A DNA stretch of 64,000 nt from Pteria penguin (GCA_035048485.1 CM068584.1:66960179-67024178), one strand, 5' to 3'; shown: positions 1 through 13,199, counted from the first letter of the stretch. A program made the numbers and translations. Notes: generated by a model not told the origin, from the letters alone.

Positions 1-513
1 TGTGTTTTTCGTGTGCATCTGTAATCCAAGATGGCCACCATTGGCTCTGATTGGTTGACACATATTCGACTTCTTCTCCAGAACTGCTGCACAGAATTTC
101 ACCAAACCTCATTGGAAGTAACTACCCGAGGTCCTCTACAAAGTTTGTGTTTTTCGTGCCCATCCGTAATCCAAGATGGCCGCCATTGGCTCTGATTGGT
201 TGACGCATTTTCGACTTCTTCTCCAGAGGCGCTGCACAGAATGTCACCAAACCTCATTGGAAGAAAGTACTGGAGGTCCTGTACCAAGTCTGTGTTTTTC
301 ATGCTGATCCGTAATCCAAGATGGCCGCTATTGGCTCTGATTGGTTGACACATTTTGTACTTCTTCAAAACCACTGCACAAAATGTCACCAAACCTTATA
401 GAAAGTCTTGTAGAAAAAAGCAAAATTTTCTACTGAAATGAGCTGTCATTTTATTGTAAATAAGCAATTTGTGCTCAGGTGAGCGATATAGGCCCATTTG
501 GGCCTCTTGTTTA
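1..513 (-). repeat. Dispersed bivalve-type repeat with ~145-bp internal tandem units
   Basis: About 2.7 copies of a ~145-bp unit, marked by AAGATGGCC near 28, 173 and 318 with TTGGCTCTGATTGGTTGA. The block ends at 473-513 with the motif that, read on the minus strand, is AACAAGAGGCCC followed by GGGCCTATATCGCTCACC. The same terminal motif opens the element at 53,472. I read this as the 5' end of a minus-oriented copy cut by the window edge. The open frame at 99-392 is a by-product of the repeat. Confidence 0.7.
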
Positions 514-1298
514 AAGGAAAGGGGGGGGGGGTTAGTTCATTGTAGTTACTTATCGATATACTTCATCTGCTGCTGCATAATTCATTTTTCAATTTGCTAC
601 ACTGATACCTGTTGCTAAATTTTCATTAAGTTTTTTTTTTCAATTTTTCATTCATATTTTTGCCTGAGAACATGTGTAATATGATGGAGTCTCTTTGGCA
701 GAAAATTCCTACAATGCTTAACTCTTTGTCTATATCCAGGGGCAATAATCAGGATTGTAAGAAATTTATAGGAGAAACATCAAAGAATGGCCTTATTTAT
801 GGAATTATGAAGGTGAAATGGCCTGGTACAGCAACATCTGAGCATTGAAAAAAGTATCATAAACTAAGAGCAGTGGATATTCCTAGATTTGATATATATG
901 AAAATGCACTAGAGTGCAGTTGTTTGTGCCATTTTTGAACAAGTGTGAACCCAGCATACTTGGTGCTTGAGACACATGCTTTCAATCAAAGGCATATCAC
1001 CAGCAAAATTTCAAAATGAATTTCACATGGAGAAGGATGATTATTCCCCCTTGCCTGCTACTAGGTTATATTGGTTTGATGGACCAGCCTTCTCTTGTTT
1101 GTTATAGGTATGGTCACTTTTATTCTCAGTGCATTGTGAATTTATTTTAATAGTTTGTTCCTCTCATACTCGATGTTTTCCTGATTTTTGTTCATACAAT
1201 TTGAATTTCTGTCTCCTTCCATCAGATTTTAAAGTTTTGCATTTCTGTGTTTTGTGTTTACTTTTGATAAGCTTATCAGTCTTGTATATTATTTTCAG

Positions 1299-1490
1299 TG
1301 TGCTGTGGACCACCCCATCTTCAAATATATCACAGCCTACCTCTCTACAATGATTTTTCACGATATGACAGAGAATAATGCTGAATGGGCCATTCCTGAG
1401 GATTTTTTGAGTATGACATATTACTGTGAAGTGACCTTCTTAAGAAACGGTCAAAACCTTCAACCTTTTGAGTGTTTGCATTATAGATAG
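1299..1490 (+). CDS. Possible terminal coding exon, unknown product
   Basis: A good 3' splice site (TATTATTTTCAG, ending at 1298) is followed by an open frame of about 63 codons to a TAG at 1488-1490. The peptide has natural-looking composition (residues such as HPIFKYITAYLS, WAIPEDFLSMTYYCEVTF) and no repeat character. I do not recognise the family. No partner exon was established; the open frame at 660-848 could belong to the same decayed gene. It could equally be a pseudogene fragment or chance. Confidence 0.22.
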   Translation, partial: CAVDHPIFKYITAYLSTMIFHDMTENNAEWAIPEDFLSMTYYCEVTFLRNGQNLQPFECLHYR

Positions 1491-2554
1491 TTTTCGAATT
1501 CATAAAATTTAAATGGAATTACTCCCCTTTTCTGCCATCTTGGAGGTGTGTGGCCGAAAACATTTGTACATAAATTAACCATATCAAATAAGGGATTTCA
1601 TCAAACAAAGGATGCTTCTTGATTTTTTGCAATTGTTATGGAATGATGAAGACATCGCACAATCTTAATCTGTTTTGGGGACTTCCTTGTACAGTCTGAA
1701 CATTGGAGACTGGTATCCACATATATCAAAAGAGACAGCCTTTCTGCAGGCAAGTTCACATTGTTCTTTTCTTACCATGTCATACTTGAGGGACCCCCTT
1801 CTCTCACAACCAGATGTTTGCTCTCCATGCATCATGAATACAGAGTTCCACATCTCTTCTGTCAGCTGCATATGGAATATTTTAAATTGATTTGCATTTA
1901 ACTTGTTCAAAATTAAATTTAAAAAGATATGTACCTATTTTCCTTGAATTTTAAATGATAACATTTTTCATCAGAGTTATCTTCCTTACATTAAAAAAAG
2001 GAATTTCTCATGTGTTTATTTCATATTTAAAGGAAAACATTTCAAACAATGAATGATATAAAATAAAAAATATTCAGGGAATGTTATATCCGTCTTGAAA
2101 AAAGGGAGTTTACAATGTAATAAGATATCCAAATGGAAAAAATGAAATGAAATTTAATACAATTTAAAGTTTGCAATTGTTTAGATTAGCTATATTAAGC
2201 TATTTCAGTATGCAAGTGTGAGTTTTGAGGGTATTCCTGCAAAATTTACAGAGTTGTTTGCCCCTTGATCCCTACCCATCCCATTTGTCATATTCATAGT
2301 AATGACTCTATGTAGTCATTCAACATTTATGAAATTAAATGATAAAGGCATTTTTGAAAATGTCTTGATATTTTATTGTTACATATATTCATAATTATTT
2401 TATACAATGAAATGACACTAGGGTGAGGTCATTTAAGACCCTTCCTCAAGTACAAATGACATTGCTGAATGTTTTTATGAGGTGAAAGTTAATATATACT
2501 TGTACATGGTATTGACAACACATAATTTGTCGCCTACAGATTCATAAGTCGGTA

Positions 2555-2870
2555 TAAGTATCCATGTACCAGTTGACACAAATTGGAGTCATCTAAGTGT
2601 TTTGGCTACCATAAGTCCTGCTCGGGATAAAGGATCCCAGGCTTATGATGGGATATCTTCTCCAGGAACAGCTTTTTGCATTAAAGTTCATATGGACTGT
2701 TTACAATAATTTTCTGGGTCTTGCTATTCTATCTATGGGACAGTATGTTTCATTACAGGGGCTAAAGTATTTTCAGGTAGTCCAATATCTGTATACAATA
2801 TGAGGGTAAGTTGTAAGTAATGCAGATCTTGAAAATGAAAAGCCACAGCGACATAGAGTTTTCTTGGTGT
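2555..2870 (+). repeat. Dispersed repeat copy (paired with 25,385-25,665)
   Basis: Shares ordered blocks with 25,385-25,665: GTGTTTTGGCTACCATAAG versus GCGTTTTGGCTAACTTAAG, then GTCCTGCTCGG, ATCCCAGGCTT, and near the end AAAATGAAAAGCCAC. The two copies are in the same orientation and clearly diverged. No coding potential seen. Type unknown; probably a non-autonomous element. Confidence 0.55.
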
Positions 2871-3296
2871 TTTACTGTATTAAAATGTAAAAGGTAATTC
2901 AAATGTTAATGTTTTTTATTTAAAAGCTTATCTCTTTGTAAACTTGTAGCCTTATAGGAAATAATTGTTATCTTGGTAACTATGAGTGCATGTTTATGGC
3001 ATCACAACAATAAACATGGGGAATCCCCTAGGTCCATGTCAGAAAATCATGTCAATTAGCAAAGTAGACATGCTTGATATGCTGTAATTCGGTGAAAGTT
3101 TGAATTTATTTAAAGGTAAGTACATAATTTGAAAGTTGATCCAAAGCAGATTGATTATGTGTGTAACATATATTTCCAGGTTGGTGTTTCTAAGGAGGAT
3201 GAATGAGGTAGTGTGCTCTACAAGTGCAAGTATTTGGGAAATACCAAAACAACAGTCTCTGAACTTTAACAACAGCATTTTATAATCATAAATTTT

Positions 3297-4179
3297 ATAC
3301 GCCTGCATTTAAAAATGTGGGCATATTATGCTATGCCGCTGTCGTCTGTCCATCCGTCCTTGTCCGGGCTTCACAAACAAAACTTTTGATGGTGTCATTT
3401 GAAAGTGTATGGCTTGTAGTTGTGCATGTGGGATTCAAAGTTGGGTTCAGGCCCCTGGGGTGGGGGAAAATGGGCTGGGTCAGAAAAGCTTGTCCAGGCC
3501 TCTCCTCCTTAACTAAAGGGGGAACAAAACTTTTGATAGTGTCATACGAAATGGTGTGGCTTGCAGTTGTGCATGTGAGTTTCAAAGTTGGGGTCAGGCC
3601 CCTGGGGTGGGGGAAAATGGGTGGGGTCGGAAAGGTTTTCCGGGCTTCTACTCCGTAACTAAAGGGGGAACAAATTTTTTTATGATGTCATATGAAAAGA
3701 TGTGGCTTGTAGTTGTGCATGTGGGTTTCAAAGTTGGGGTCAGGCCCCTGGGGTGGGGGAAAATGGGCGGGGTCAGAAAGGTTTTCTGGGCTTCTACTTC
3801 GTAACTAAAGGGCGAACCAAAGTTTTGATGGTGTCATATGAAAGGGTGTGGCTTGTAGTTGTGCTTGTGGGTTTCAAAGTTGGAATCAGGCTCCTGGGGT
3901 GGGGGAAAATGGGAGGGGTGAGAAAAGCTTGTTTGGGCTTCACCTCCTTAACTAAAGAGGGAACAAAACTTTTCATGATGTCATATGAAAGGATGTGGTT
4001 TGTAGTTGTGCATGTGGGTTTCAAAGTTGGGGTCAGGCCCCTGGGGTGGGGGAAAATGGGCAAGGTCTGAACGGTTTTCCGGGCTTCTACTCCTTATCTA
4101 AAGGGGGAACAAAACTTTTGATGGTGTCAAATGAAAGGATGTGACTTGTAGACCACATTAAAACATGATGCGGGCGTAT
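3297..4179. mobile_element. Inverted-repeat element with internal ~147-bp tandem units
   Basis: The left end ATACGCCTGCATTT (3297) and the right end read on the minus strand, ATACGCCCGCATCA (from 4179), form short imperfect TIRs. Between them lie about five tandem copies of a ~147-bp GC-richer unit carrying TTTCAAAGTTGGGGTCAGG, CCCCTGGGGTGGGGGAAAAT and TAACTAAAGGGGGAAC. The open frames here (up to 122 codons, both strands) follow the repeat and are not genes. Interpretation as a non-autonomous DNA element is inference; no target duplication was confirmed. Confidence 0.6.
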
Positions 4180-4373
4180 CATGCACCCATTAGCAGTGCC
4201 CTATTCATGTAGAGTTATCCTTCTTTTTAGAGTTATCCTTCTTAAATAAAACTGTTCCTGCTGAGAGTTAAATTCTATAGAAGGAATTAAACTGTCAAGA
4301 TCATTGATCTGATTTCGAGAGATGTACAAGGGGAAGCAAGCAGGAATAAAATAGTGTCTGTAGTTCATTCTCT

Positions 4374-4520
4374 TTATTTACTAAGCCCATCTGATATTTA
4401 CTAAGCCAATCTGATATTTAATAAGCCCATCTGATATTTGATAAGCCCATCTGATATTTAATAAGCCCATCTGATATTTAATAAGTCCATCTGATATTTA
4501 ATAAGCCCATCTGATATTTT
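4374..4520. repeat. 20-bp tandem repeat
   Basis: About seven copies of AAGCCCATCTGATATTTAAT with single-base variants. Confidence 0.9.
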
Positions 4521-4673
4521 AACCAGTTTTGTCAAAGAATGGCTCTTGACTGTAAAGAAAAACTTAATTACAGGAATGTATTCAGCAAATTCTTTAAAAC
4601 ACACAGGGGATGAAAACACACTTCTTTATTATATTGGCAATATGAGTATAGCTTAAAATTGTGGAATACTCCT

Positions 4674-4938
4674 AACAGTTTATATTTAGATACAACTCGA
4701 AGTTAGATAACTGTAGTAAAAAATGCATCCATCAGATCCCATCACAATATATGTAAAATAATCACGGATTATAAGATCTTTGTATTTATATTCCAACTGG
4801 GTTTTGTGTTAATGAAGGTAATAAAACTGCACAATAATTTTCACTATAGGCAATCAATAATAGCCTATTGCCTTTCATGTGACTTTAAAGTATGTCATAG
4901 ATTTATATCGCATACCAGGGAAGCCTGTTCTTTTTTTA
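4674..4938. repeat. Diverged direct repeat, copy 1 (copy 2 at about 5325-5582)
   Basis: The ~260-bp block starting near TATTTAGATACAACTCGAAG and ending near ACCAGGGAAGCCT is repeated in direct orientation about 650 bp downstream (5325-5582) with substitutions and small indels. Shared landmarks in order: ATGCATCCATCAGAT, GGATTATAAGATCTTT, GCACAATAATTTTCACT, GACTTTAAAGTATGTCATAG. No coding frame. It may be an old segmental duplication or two insertions of one element. Confidence 0.75.
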
Positions 4939-6532
4939 TTATTCTCGAAGTCGGCGTGACATCACACTAAGATGTAAATGAAGATAATACCCGAAACATT
5001 CCAAGGATGACCTGGGGGATAAACTCGGTGTTTATCATAGACCGTAATGCAACTTTGATGAATTACATTTTGAGCACAAGAGCTAAATGAGTGTTAAAAC
5101 TTTTAAAATTCATTGAGGAATCTCAGGACGATTGACTCTCTTTCCTTCTCTGAATTTTTTATGACCGCACTTTGCAAAAATAAGATTTCAAAATATCGGA
5201 TTCTTAGTAGAAAGTGATGATAAATCCCAAGACTTATCCCCCAACAAATATGAGGCAAATTAGGTCATGTGACCAGTCCGACATCAAGAATAATGTCCTC
5301 ATTTGACAAATTGTGAAATACTATACAGTTAATATTTAGATACAACTCGAAGCATTAGGGCAAGGTATAAACTAATTCTATGTAATGCATCCATCAGATA
5401 CCATCACTATATATGTAAAATAATTATGGATTATAAGATCTTTATATTTATATTTCGTGTCAATGAAGGTAATGAAAATGCACAATAATTTTCACTGAAG
5501 GCAATCAATAATAGCTTATTGCTTATCTCGTGACTTTAAAGTATGTCATAGATTTATATCGTGTACCAGGGAAGCCTTCTCTTGTTTTATCATGATGTCC
5601 TTACTTGACAAATACTTGTTGTTTACGTTTATTTTCATGTTGTAGATCAAACTAAGAATCATCAATCGCAAATAAGCATTACAATTAACATTACAGTTAA
5701 CATAGTTTGTGCTTTTCATTGAAAAAAAAAAACAAAACAAATCACAGTGATTTAACGTAGACAAAACACAAAATATGATGTTAATATAAATCATTTGTTT
5801 TGAACCTCACATTTATACTCTTCAATAACAATGTGTGAAATACGTTTTGTTTGTGTGCAAATAATGATGATATTACATAAATATAAAAAATATTTATTTA
5901 ACGTATTTTATCATTTATCATACGAAATACAAATAAAAATTGGTTCAATTTTCTTTGATCTGTATAATTAAGTTGAATACACTTTATTTGAATGAGATCA
6001 GGGCATAAAATTTTATATTATTATGCCCACTTCCTGTTAATTTAAAATGTGAATTTTACCCTATAGAAAAATTTACTTTAGGTTGTGATTTTATTTAAGT
6101 TTCAATACAGAAATATATGATGCATCCAGTAGTTTCATAGATAAGACAGGTTTTCACAATTAAAATACCTGTTTTATCGGGACATAAGCAAGTTACATAC
6201 AACAAGAGCTTTCTTTAGTAATACTCTATTGTCATGGGAGGTTTATTACAGTCCACTATCAGTAAAGGCAAAGAATGTTGTACTTGCTGTCTATCAGTCT
6301 ATCTATCTGCCTGTTTGTCTCTATAACCTTGTCATCTCCACTTCTCTCAGAACAGTCATGAGGTTTCCACCAACACGAGACACAAACGAAGAACAGCGAA
6401 TGAAAGTTTGCATTAAGGGAGATAATTCTGTCTTGAATATTTTCATAGGGGTTTTGACCCTTTGGATGATTTATACATTGTTCTGTAACTACAGCTTGTC
6501 GGACAATGATGTTGATGCCAAGGTCATGATAT

Positions 6533-6845
6533 CAGGGCAAGTATAGCTCAGTATATTAGATATTTCGCTCTTGACCGAAAGGTCCCAGTTTCGATTCCGG
6601 CTATTGGTGCACAGGTGTCCTGTCTTTCACTAGACCGCAAATACAGAGGTCACGGGTCTTGGAAGGCGTGGCAGGTAAAAGACCCCAACTGCTTCGGGAG
6701 GGTCTGTTGATAAGGTCTAAATTTCCGTGCAATGCATCAGGCAGATGCCGTCAGGTGTTCTTTATGATAGTTTCATCCATATTTGTATCTGCCCTTACTC
6801 TCTAAATTAAACCTAAAAACAGTACGCCATAATAATAAAGGCCCC
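6533..6845 (+). mobile_element. tRNA-derived SINE
   Basis: A tRNA-like head has an A-box-like TATAGCTCAGTATATTAGA and a B-box-like AGTTTCGATTCCGG. It is followed by the body shared with the other SINEs here (block with GTGTCCTGTCTTT, GGCGTGGCAGGTAAAAGAC, GGCAGATGCCGTCA) and an AATAATAAAG tail. This is not a functional tRNA gene because the head runs directly into the SINE body. RNA polymerase III promotion is expected for the class. Confidence 0.7.
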
Positions 6846-7025
6846 TGGCCTAATCGGTCACTTGAAGATACCCATGGGACTGATCGCTTACTTGGAGAAG
6901 CCCACGGGCTAGATCAATGACCTGAAGGTACTTATGGGCCTGGATGGTCAACTGAAGATATCTGTGGGCCTGATCGATCACCTGAAGATACCCATTGGTC
7001 TGATCGGTCAACTGAAGATACCCAT
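6844..7025. repeat. 30-bp tandem repeat
   Basis: Six copies of a 30-bp unit of type CTGATCGGTCACCTGAAGA plus TACCCATGGG, directly after the SINE tail. The 10-residue period of the minus-strand frame (GYLQVIDQAH-type) comes from the repeat, not a protein gene. Confidence 0.85.
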
Positions 7026-7237
7026 GGGCTTCGTCTCTCATGATCACCTGAGGAGGCCCATGCGAAGTGGATACACATAATATGACGAAATGAAACAAAG
7101 GAAGATGAAAACTCAAAGTATAACAAATTCCGCATTATTAATGAATGTCATAAAAAGTAAAATGATATGTAGAAGGAACGTTGACATCAGCATTACTGAA
7201 ACTTAGACATGAGACAAAATACTGCAGTAAACAACTA

Positions 7238-7261
7238 CAGGGACGTATATATACGTCCCTG
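7238..7261. repeat. Perfect 24-bp palindrome
   Basis: CAGGGACGTATA is followed immediately by its exact reverse complement, in otherwise AT-rich non-coding sequence. Function unknown. Confidence 0.85.
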
Positions 7262-7984
7262 ACAACAATAATATAGAAACATTAAAAATATGAGAGACAA
7301 CTTCTGAAATTAACATACAAACGTACAAATGTAAGACAAAATACTGTAGCAAACAACAGAATAAATATATATATGAAATGGAAGATTATAGGAAAGGGGG
7401 TTAGATTATTTTAATGCAAGAGATAAGACAACTCACATTGCAAAGCAAATTCGAAACAAGGTCACTAGGTCAAGAGTCATGGTATCATAAAGAACCTATG
7501 TGTGACGTATCAAAGCCCTTATCCCCATTGATTCAAAAGACTGAATTTTTTTAAAGTATGTAGATGTCCAAGGTCAAGGTCACTAGTTCAAAGGTCAGGA
7601 CATATTTTAAGAGACTTTGTCATAGGTAATCTACGTGAGTATTATCATTTTTATACTCCTCTTAGTTGCTGAGATTTTGTTTCAACCAGAGACTTAACCA
7701 TTTTGCTTCAACCAGAAACTTAACCAAAATGTTGTTCCAAAAACAACCAGACGGATGGACAGACATCACCAATTCTTTTATTGTTTTGCAATCTGGCCAA
7801 AAAGTGCAACATGTGTTTAAAATGTATGTAGGTACCATTAATGGTATGCAAGAAATCAAACTAAACACAAATTGTTGACGGTAGACAGACAAACAGACTT
7901 CACCAATTTATAGTCCAGACTTGCTTTGCAATTGAGACAAATACCGATTTACTGATATTTGTTTTACAACACTCCATGTGAATA

Positions 7985-8195
7985 GCACAGTAATTTATAC
8001 CTTTGCAAATGACCCACCCGAAGTACAGAGGGATCTGTTATGTGCCACATCTATTCAGGCTATCGGGACTTTGGACTTTGATTTTTACTTTCTCATCTGA
8101 AAGACAGGATACCAGCTCAGTGTGCCCACATTGGGACATCTAAGTCACACGCAGAGTCACACCTTATTCACTAAGCCATACCGTCTCAATAGGAA
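7985..8195 (-). mobile_element. SINE, degenerate, minus orientation
   Basis: On the minus strand a head with A-box-like TATGGCTTAGTGA precedes the SINE body landmarks CCTGTCTTTCAGATGAG and, at the 3' side, GGGTGGGTCATTTGCAAAGG. The B-box is decayed. Confidence 0.55.
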
Positions 8196-8555
8196 AATAA
8201 AATTTTTTTCATATCATTTGAATGGGTACTGAGTTTAAATCTATTCTTAGAAAGGGTAATATTTTATTAATGCATTAGCTATAATGATTGTAGATATAAC
8301 AATGAAATTCAAAACAAAACTCACTCTCCCCATACACTCACTGATACTGATCAAGATCCTAAGCTTTTGATGACATTTTGGCCAAGGCAGGACTTGAACC
8401 TACTTTACAAGATGTAATGCCCCGAATGGCACATTGGCTTAATTAATGTCATTAGCTTAATAAACAAGATCAGCTGTATGGTGTATTGTCCATACAAATA
8501 GGGAATAATATTGATTATAAAATACAAGTAGGCCTATCATCTCATTCCAACTAGT

Positions 8556-9985
8556 ACATGGCCACACAAGGCTTATCGTTTCATTCCAAATACCAAATGA
8601 CCACACCAGGTTTATCATCTCATTCCAATTACCACATGACTACACCAGGCTTATCATCTCATTCCAATTACCACATGACCACACCAGGCTTATCATCTCA
8701 TTCCAATTACCACATGACCACACCAGGCTTATCATCTCATTCCGATTACCACATGGCCATACCAGGTTTATCACCTCATTCCAATTACCACATGACCACA
8801 CCAGGTTTATCATCTCATTCCAATTACCACATGACCACACCAGGTTTATCATCTCATTCCAATTACCACATGGCCACACCAGGCTTATCATCTCATTCCA
8901 ATTACCACATGACCACACCAGGCTTATCATCTCATTCCAATTACCACATGACCACACCAGGTTTATCATCTCAATCCAATTACCACATGGTCACACCAGG
9001 CTTATCATCTCATTCCAATTACCACATGGTCACACCAGGTTTATCATCTCATTCCAATTACCACATGGCCACATCACGCTTATCATCTCATTCCAATTAC
9101 CACATGGCCACACCAGGCTTATCACCTCAGTCCAATTACCACATGACCACACCAGGTTTATCATCTCATTCCAATTACCACATGGCCACACCACGCTTAT
9201 CATCTCATTCCAATTACCACATGGCCACACCACGCTTATCATCTCATTCCAATTACCACATGACCACACCAGGCTTATCATCTCATTCCAATTACCACAT
9301 GGCCACACTAGGCTTATCATCTCATTCCAATTACCACATGACCACACCACGTTTATCATCTCATTCCAATTACCACATGGTCACACCAGGCTTATCATCT
9401 CATTCCAATTACCACATGACCACACCAGGTTAATCATCTCATTCCAATTACCACATGGCCACACTAGGCTTATCATCTCATTCCAATTACCACATGACCA
9501 CACCAGGCTTATCATCTCATCCCAACTAGCACATGACCACACTAGGCTTATCATCTCATTCCAATTACCACATGGCCACACCAGGCTTATCATTTCATCC
9601 CAACTAGCACATGACCACACCAGGCTTATCATCTCATTCCAATTACCACATGACCACACCAGGCTTATCTTCTCATTCCAATTACCACATGACCACATCA
9701 GGCTTATCATCTCATTCCAATTACCACCTGACCACATCAGGCTTATCATCTCATTCCAATTACCACATGACCACACCAGGTTTATCATCTCATTCCAATT
9801 ACCACATGGTCACACCAGGCTTATCATCTCATTCCAATTACCACATGACCACACCAGGTTAATCATCTCATTCCAATTACCACATGGCCACACTAGGCTT
9901 ATCATCTCATTCCAATTACCACATGACCACACCAGGCTTATCATCTCATCCCAACTAGCACATGACCACACTAGGCTGATCACAT
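8556..9985. repeat. 39-bp minisatellite, about 36 copies
   Basis: Unit of type ACCACATGACCACACCAGG plus CTTATCATCTCATTCCAATT. Since 39 is divisible by three, both strands stay open for long stretches (13-residue periods, MTTPGLSSHSNYH on plus, VWSCGNWNEMISL on minus). No start context, splice signal or non-repeat flank supports a protein. Confidence 0.95.
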
Positions 9986-11420
9986 CATATGAACAAACCG
10001 ACAAGGAAGTATTGTGTTACTCTATAGTCATCATCATCTCTGTTCTCTGTTGTTGTTGATCAATTCCTTATATAAAAATTCTAGCACCTAGTTCCTGCTT
10101 CCTGCTGAAAGTAAAAATATATTTATTCAAAAAAATATCAAAGAAATAATAAACGTTTCACTAGAAGGCGGACACATCTACGGAAGGTGATGTACCTGAA
10201 AGTCATAAGCTACAATAGGTTTGTAACCACTTTGAAAAAATTATGCATTTTGAAAAATGTTTTCAAATCGCGTTGGATTTTGAACAACCGTAATGCATTT
10301 TGAAATATTTTTTCAAACTATGTTAAATATGGGACTGCCTCATCGCGATTAGAAAAAAAACCCTATTTTTTTCAAATAGAGTTACACAGACCTATTACAA
10401 CACTTTTGAAAAGAGGGGACCCATAAACTGGTTGATGGGGTCATCACTCCTGATAGGATTACCTGACAGGTTACCACTACGGATGTATAGGAATATGACC
10501 CGGACATAATTTTAGTTCCACAGGACACTGTAACCTCGATCTTAGAGATATGACCATGTATCAAGGTCATATTTTACACTTAGATAATTCCCAACTATAC
10601 TACGAGGTTTGATGTCTCTGTACATTACGGCTCCATATATGAGTAAAATATGTAACTGCTTTAATAATGTATATATTATTTTGTTACAACAGTGCATTGT
10701 GACTTTCAACTTTGAGATATGACCTTCATTCAAAGTTATGACATATACATGATAATTGAAAACAATCCTGTGGTGTTACAATGTATTGATTGCAATTACA
10801 CTTCACGGATATCAGAAATAAGGTTCGGGAAGGGTTTCACTATCACAGCGCACTTTGAGATACATGTATGACATAGGGTCAAGGTTATATCATTCTTTTA
10901 GTTGACCAATCATGAGATTGTTATTAGAAATTGGTAGCACATGGCTCAATTCCGAGGTTGGGATATCACATCCTCGACACCAGCGGACGTTCATTACGGT
11001 GCATATGTGTAATATATAGTATATATATAACCGTACGTTTAGCATAAATATTGTTTTGAGAAATCATCATTTTAAAATATATTGTCAATGAGCATGCATA
11101 TAAGAGAGATATTTTGGCTCATAATATCCCCTCCTATAGGTGCTTTATGCTTATCCCCATTCAATTAACATGGTGTCGAGGACCACTTTTAAATCTAATA
11201 AACATAGGGAAGGAGTATTACAATTTTTTAAATAATTCACTAAGGTCCTCCAGACACTGTTATCTACCATATTCAAAACAAAAAAGTTGGTGTCAATAGT
11301 GGGAATTTTCAATGTTATTCATATGAAGCCTCACTCTGAAACTGCCAAATACCCTGATTTTTGAAAAACTCAGTAGCAGACATCCTTAACTCTTAGATAC
11401 ATCTAAATCTAGTAATCGAA
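9986..11420. other. Stretch without a gene
   Basis: AT-rich. Three diverged copies of a motif (GAGATATGACC with nearby AAGGTCAT or AAGGTTAT) near 10,540, 10,715 and 10,855 suggest an old tandem repeat. Open frames are below 65 codons. Nothing else seen. Confidence 0.45.
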
Positions 11421-11925
11421 CACCTCCCAGTCTCTGTATGTACAAACACCTCCATGTCTCTGCATGTACAAACCATTTCTTCTTCTTCCATTACGAAGTG
11501 TACTCATAAATGAGTGTCATACTTCATGTCACCTCCCAGTCTCTGCATGTACAAACACCTCTCAGTTTCTGTATGTACAAACACTTCCCAGTCTCTGTAT
11601 GTACAGACACCTCCCAGTCTCTGTATGTACAAACATCTCCCAGTCTCTGTATGTACAAACATCTCCCAGTCTCTGCATGTACAAACACCTCCCACTCTCT
11701 GTATGTATAAACACCTCCCAGTCTCTGCATGTACAAACACCTCCCAGTCTCTGCATGTACAAACACTTCCCACTCTCTGAATGTACAAACACCTCCCAGT
11801 CTCTGTATGTACAAACATCTCCCAGTCTCTGTATGTACAAACACTTTCCAGTCTCTGTTTGTACAAACATCTCCCAGTCTCTGTAGACTGTATGTACAAA
11901 CACCTCCCAGTCTCTATATTATGAC
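11421..11925. repeat. 26-bp minisatellite, about 18 copies
   Basis: Unit CACCTCCCAGTCTCTGTATG followed by TACAAA. Interrupted at 11,475-11,530 by unrelated sequence. The overlapping frames on both strands are repeat artefacts. Confidence 0.93.
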
Positions 11926-12257
11926 AAAAAATCACCAGCCCGTGTTCCTCTGATACGTTACTTAATCTCTGTGATGCCAGCATACCAACAGTCCTCTTTC
12001 CTTTAATTGCGGAGCTGTAATACTGGACGACAAAATCATTTACGTTCCCTACAAATCTATCAGAATACATGTAATGTCAAATTACATTATGACGCAATGA
12101 ATTTGGAGGGTACGTTTATCAATTTGCCGTCCAATGCAATTTTACAGCTCCTCAGTCGAAGGAAAGATGTCTATATGTCATCGATTCTGCATTTAACCAC
12201 AATTTTAATTTTCCCCATTTCTTCAATCAAAGTTCTCCCTCTTTTGCCCCGCCCCCA

Positions 12258-12265
12258 GTCTATGA
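12258..12265. repeat. Target site duplication of the MULE, left copy
   Basis: GTCTATGA at 12,258-12,265 is repeated exactly at 16,315-16,322, directly outside both ends of the inverted-repeat element. Eight bases fits Mutator-like elements (8-11 bp). Confidence 0.75.
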
Positions 12266-12321
12266 GGTGTATAGTCAAAACGGCCCAAAAACAAAACGGC
12301 CCACACCAAAACGGCCCAAAT

Positions 12322-12525
12322 CCATTACCAAAACGGCCCAACTTTTTTTCACTATATATATGATAGATAAAACGGCCCAACTTTTTTTTCACTATATATA
12401 TGATAGATAAAACGGCCCAACTTTTTTTTCACTATATATATGATAGATAAAACGGCCCAACTTTTTTTTTCACTATATATATGATAGATAAAACGGCCCA
12501 AATTTTATTTTCATTATATATATGT
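12322..12525. repeat. ~40-bp subterminal tandem repeat inside the MULE left end
   Basis: Four to five units of AAAACGGCCCAACTTTTTT plus CACTATATATATGATAGAT. Each repeats the ACGGCCCA motif of the TIR, so the array multiplies a likely transposase-binding motif (inference). Confidence 0.85.
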
Positions 12526-13199
12526 TAGATAAAACTTCTTTTATACAATGTTCTATTAAGGTTTTCATAGATATGTTTTATACTTTTCAGATGACCTGAT
12601 TGCTGCATTATGGAGTATGGATTGAATATGTTTTCTTTGAAAATATGATGTATTATGACAATAAAATTCATTTGGAAATTATTTCAATTGCTTGTAGTTG
12701 TTTATTTTTCATGTGCATATGTCAAAATCAGGAATACAATAACATGCAAATGAGATATAAATTGGATGGAGTCAAGAGGAACGTAAATATTACAGTATTA
12801 ACTTGTACTTGTTAGAAGCCATAAAATTATACAAATAGATATGGTTTCGCTAGTTATGGGTAATTGCAACCATTATCAAAAAGTTGTAAAAAAACATTAA
12901 TATGCCTTTGACGTGTTTAATTATAAAGTTGATCGTGTGCAAGCCATACAATAATTATGTATATTTTTAGATATTTTTTGCTATTTTTTAGATTTTCTAA
13001 GGTACTTAAGAAAACATTTTCAATTTCAATAGAGTGTATTAAAACAACAAAGATATGTCAATTTCTTGGAGGCGTTAACATTGTCAAATCCAACGATTTC
13101 ATAGGTTAATGTACATCTGTCCAGTCAAATTGAACTATGCGCAATCCAAATGTTATAAATACGAAAAAAAAAAATTATAGTCCTACATCATATGCAACA

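Larger units (their letters stand above)
514..3290. other. Stretch without a confident gene
   Basis: AT-rich sequence with short open frames only. It contains a candidate exon (1299-1490) and a dispersed repeat copy (about 2555-2870), listed separately. Nothing else is recognised. Confidence 0.5.

Noticed and set aside
6229..6546. 105-codon plus frame
   Set aside because: No recognised motif, runs into a SINE, and contains low-complexity TCTATC/TGTCTG sequence; no splice support.
8558..9433. 291-codon frame with MTTPGLSSHSNYH repeats, and its minus-strand counterparts
   Set aside because: A 39-bp minisatellite keeps both strands open; no splice or start evidence.
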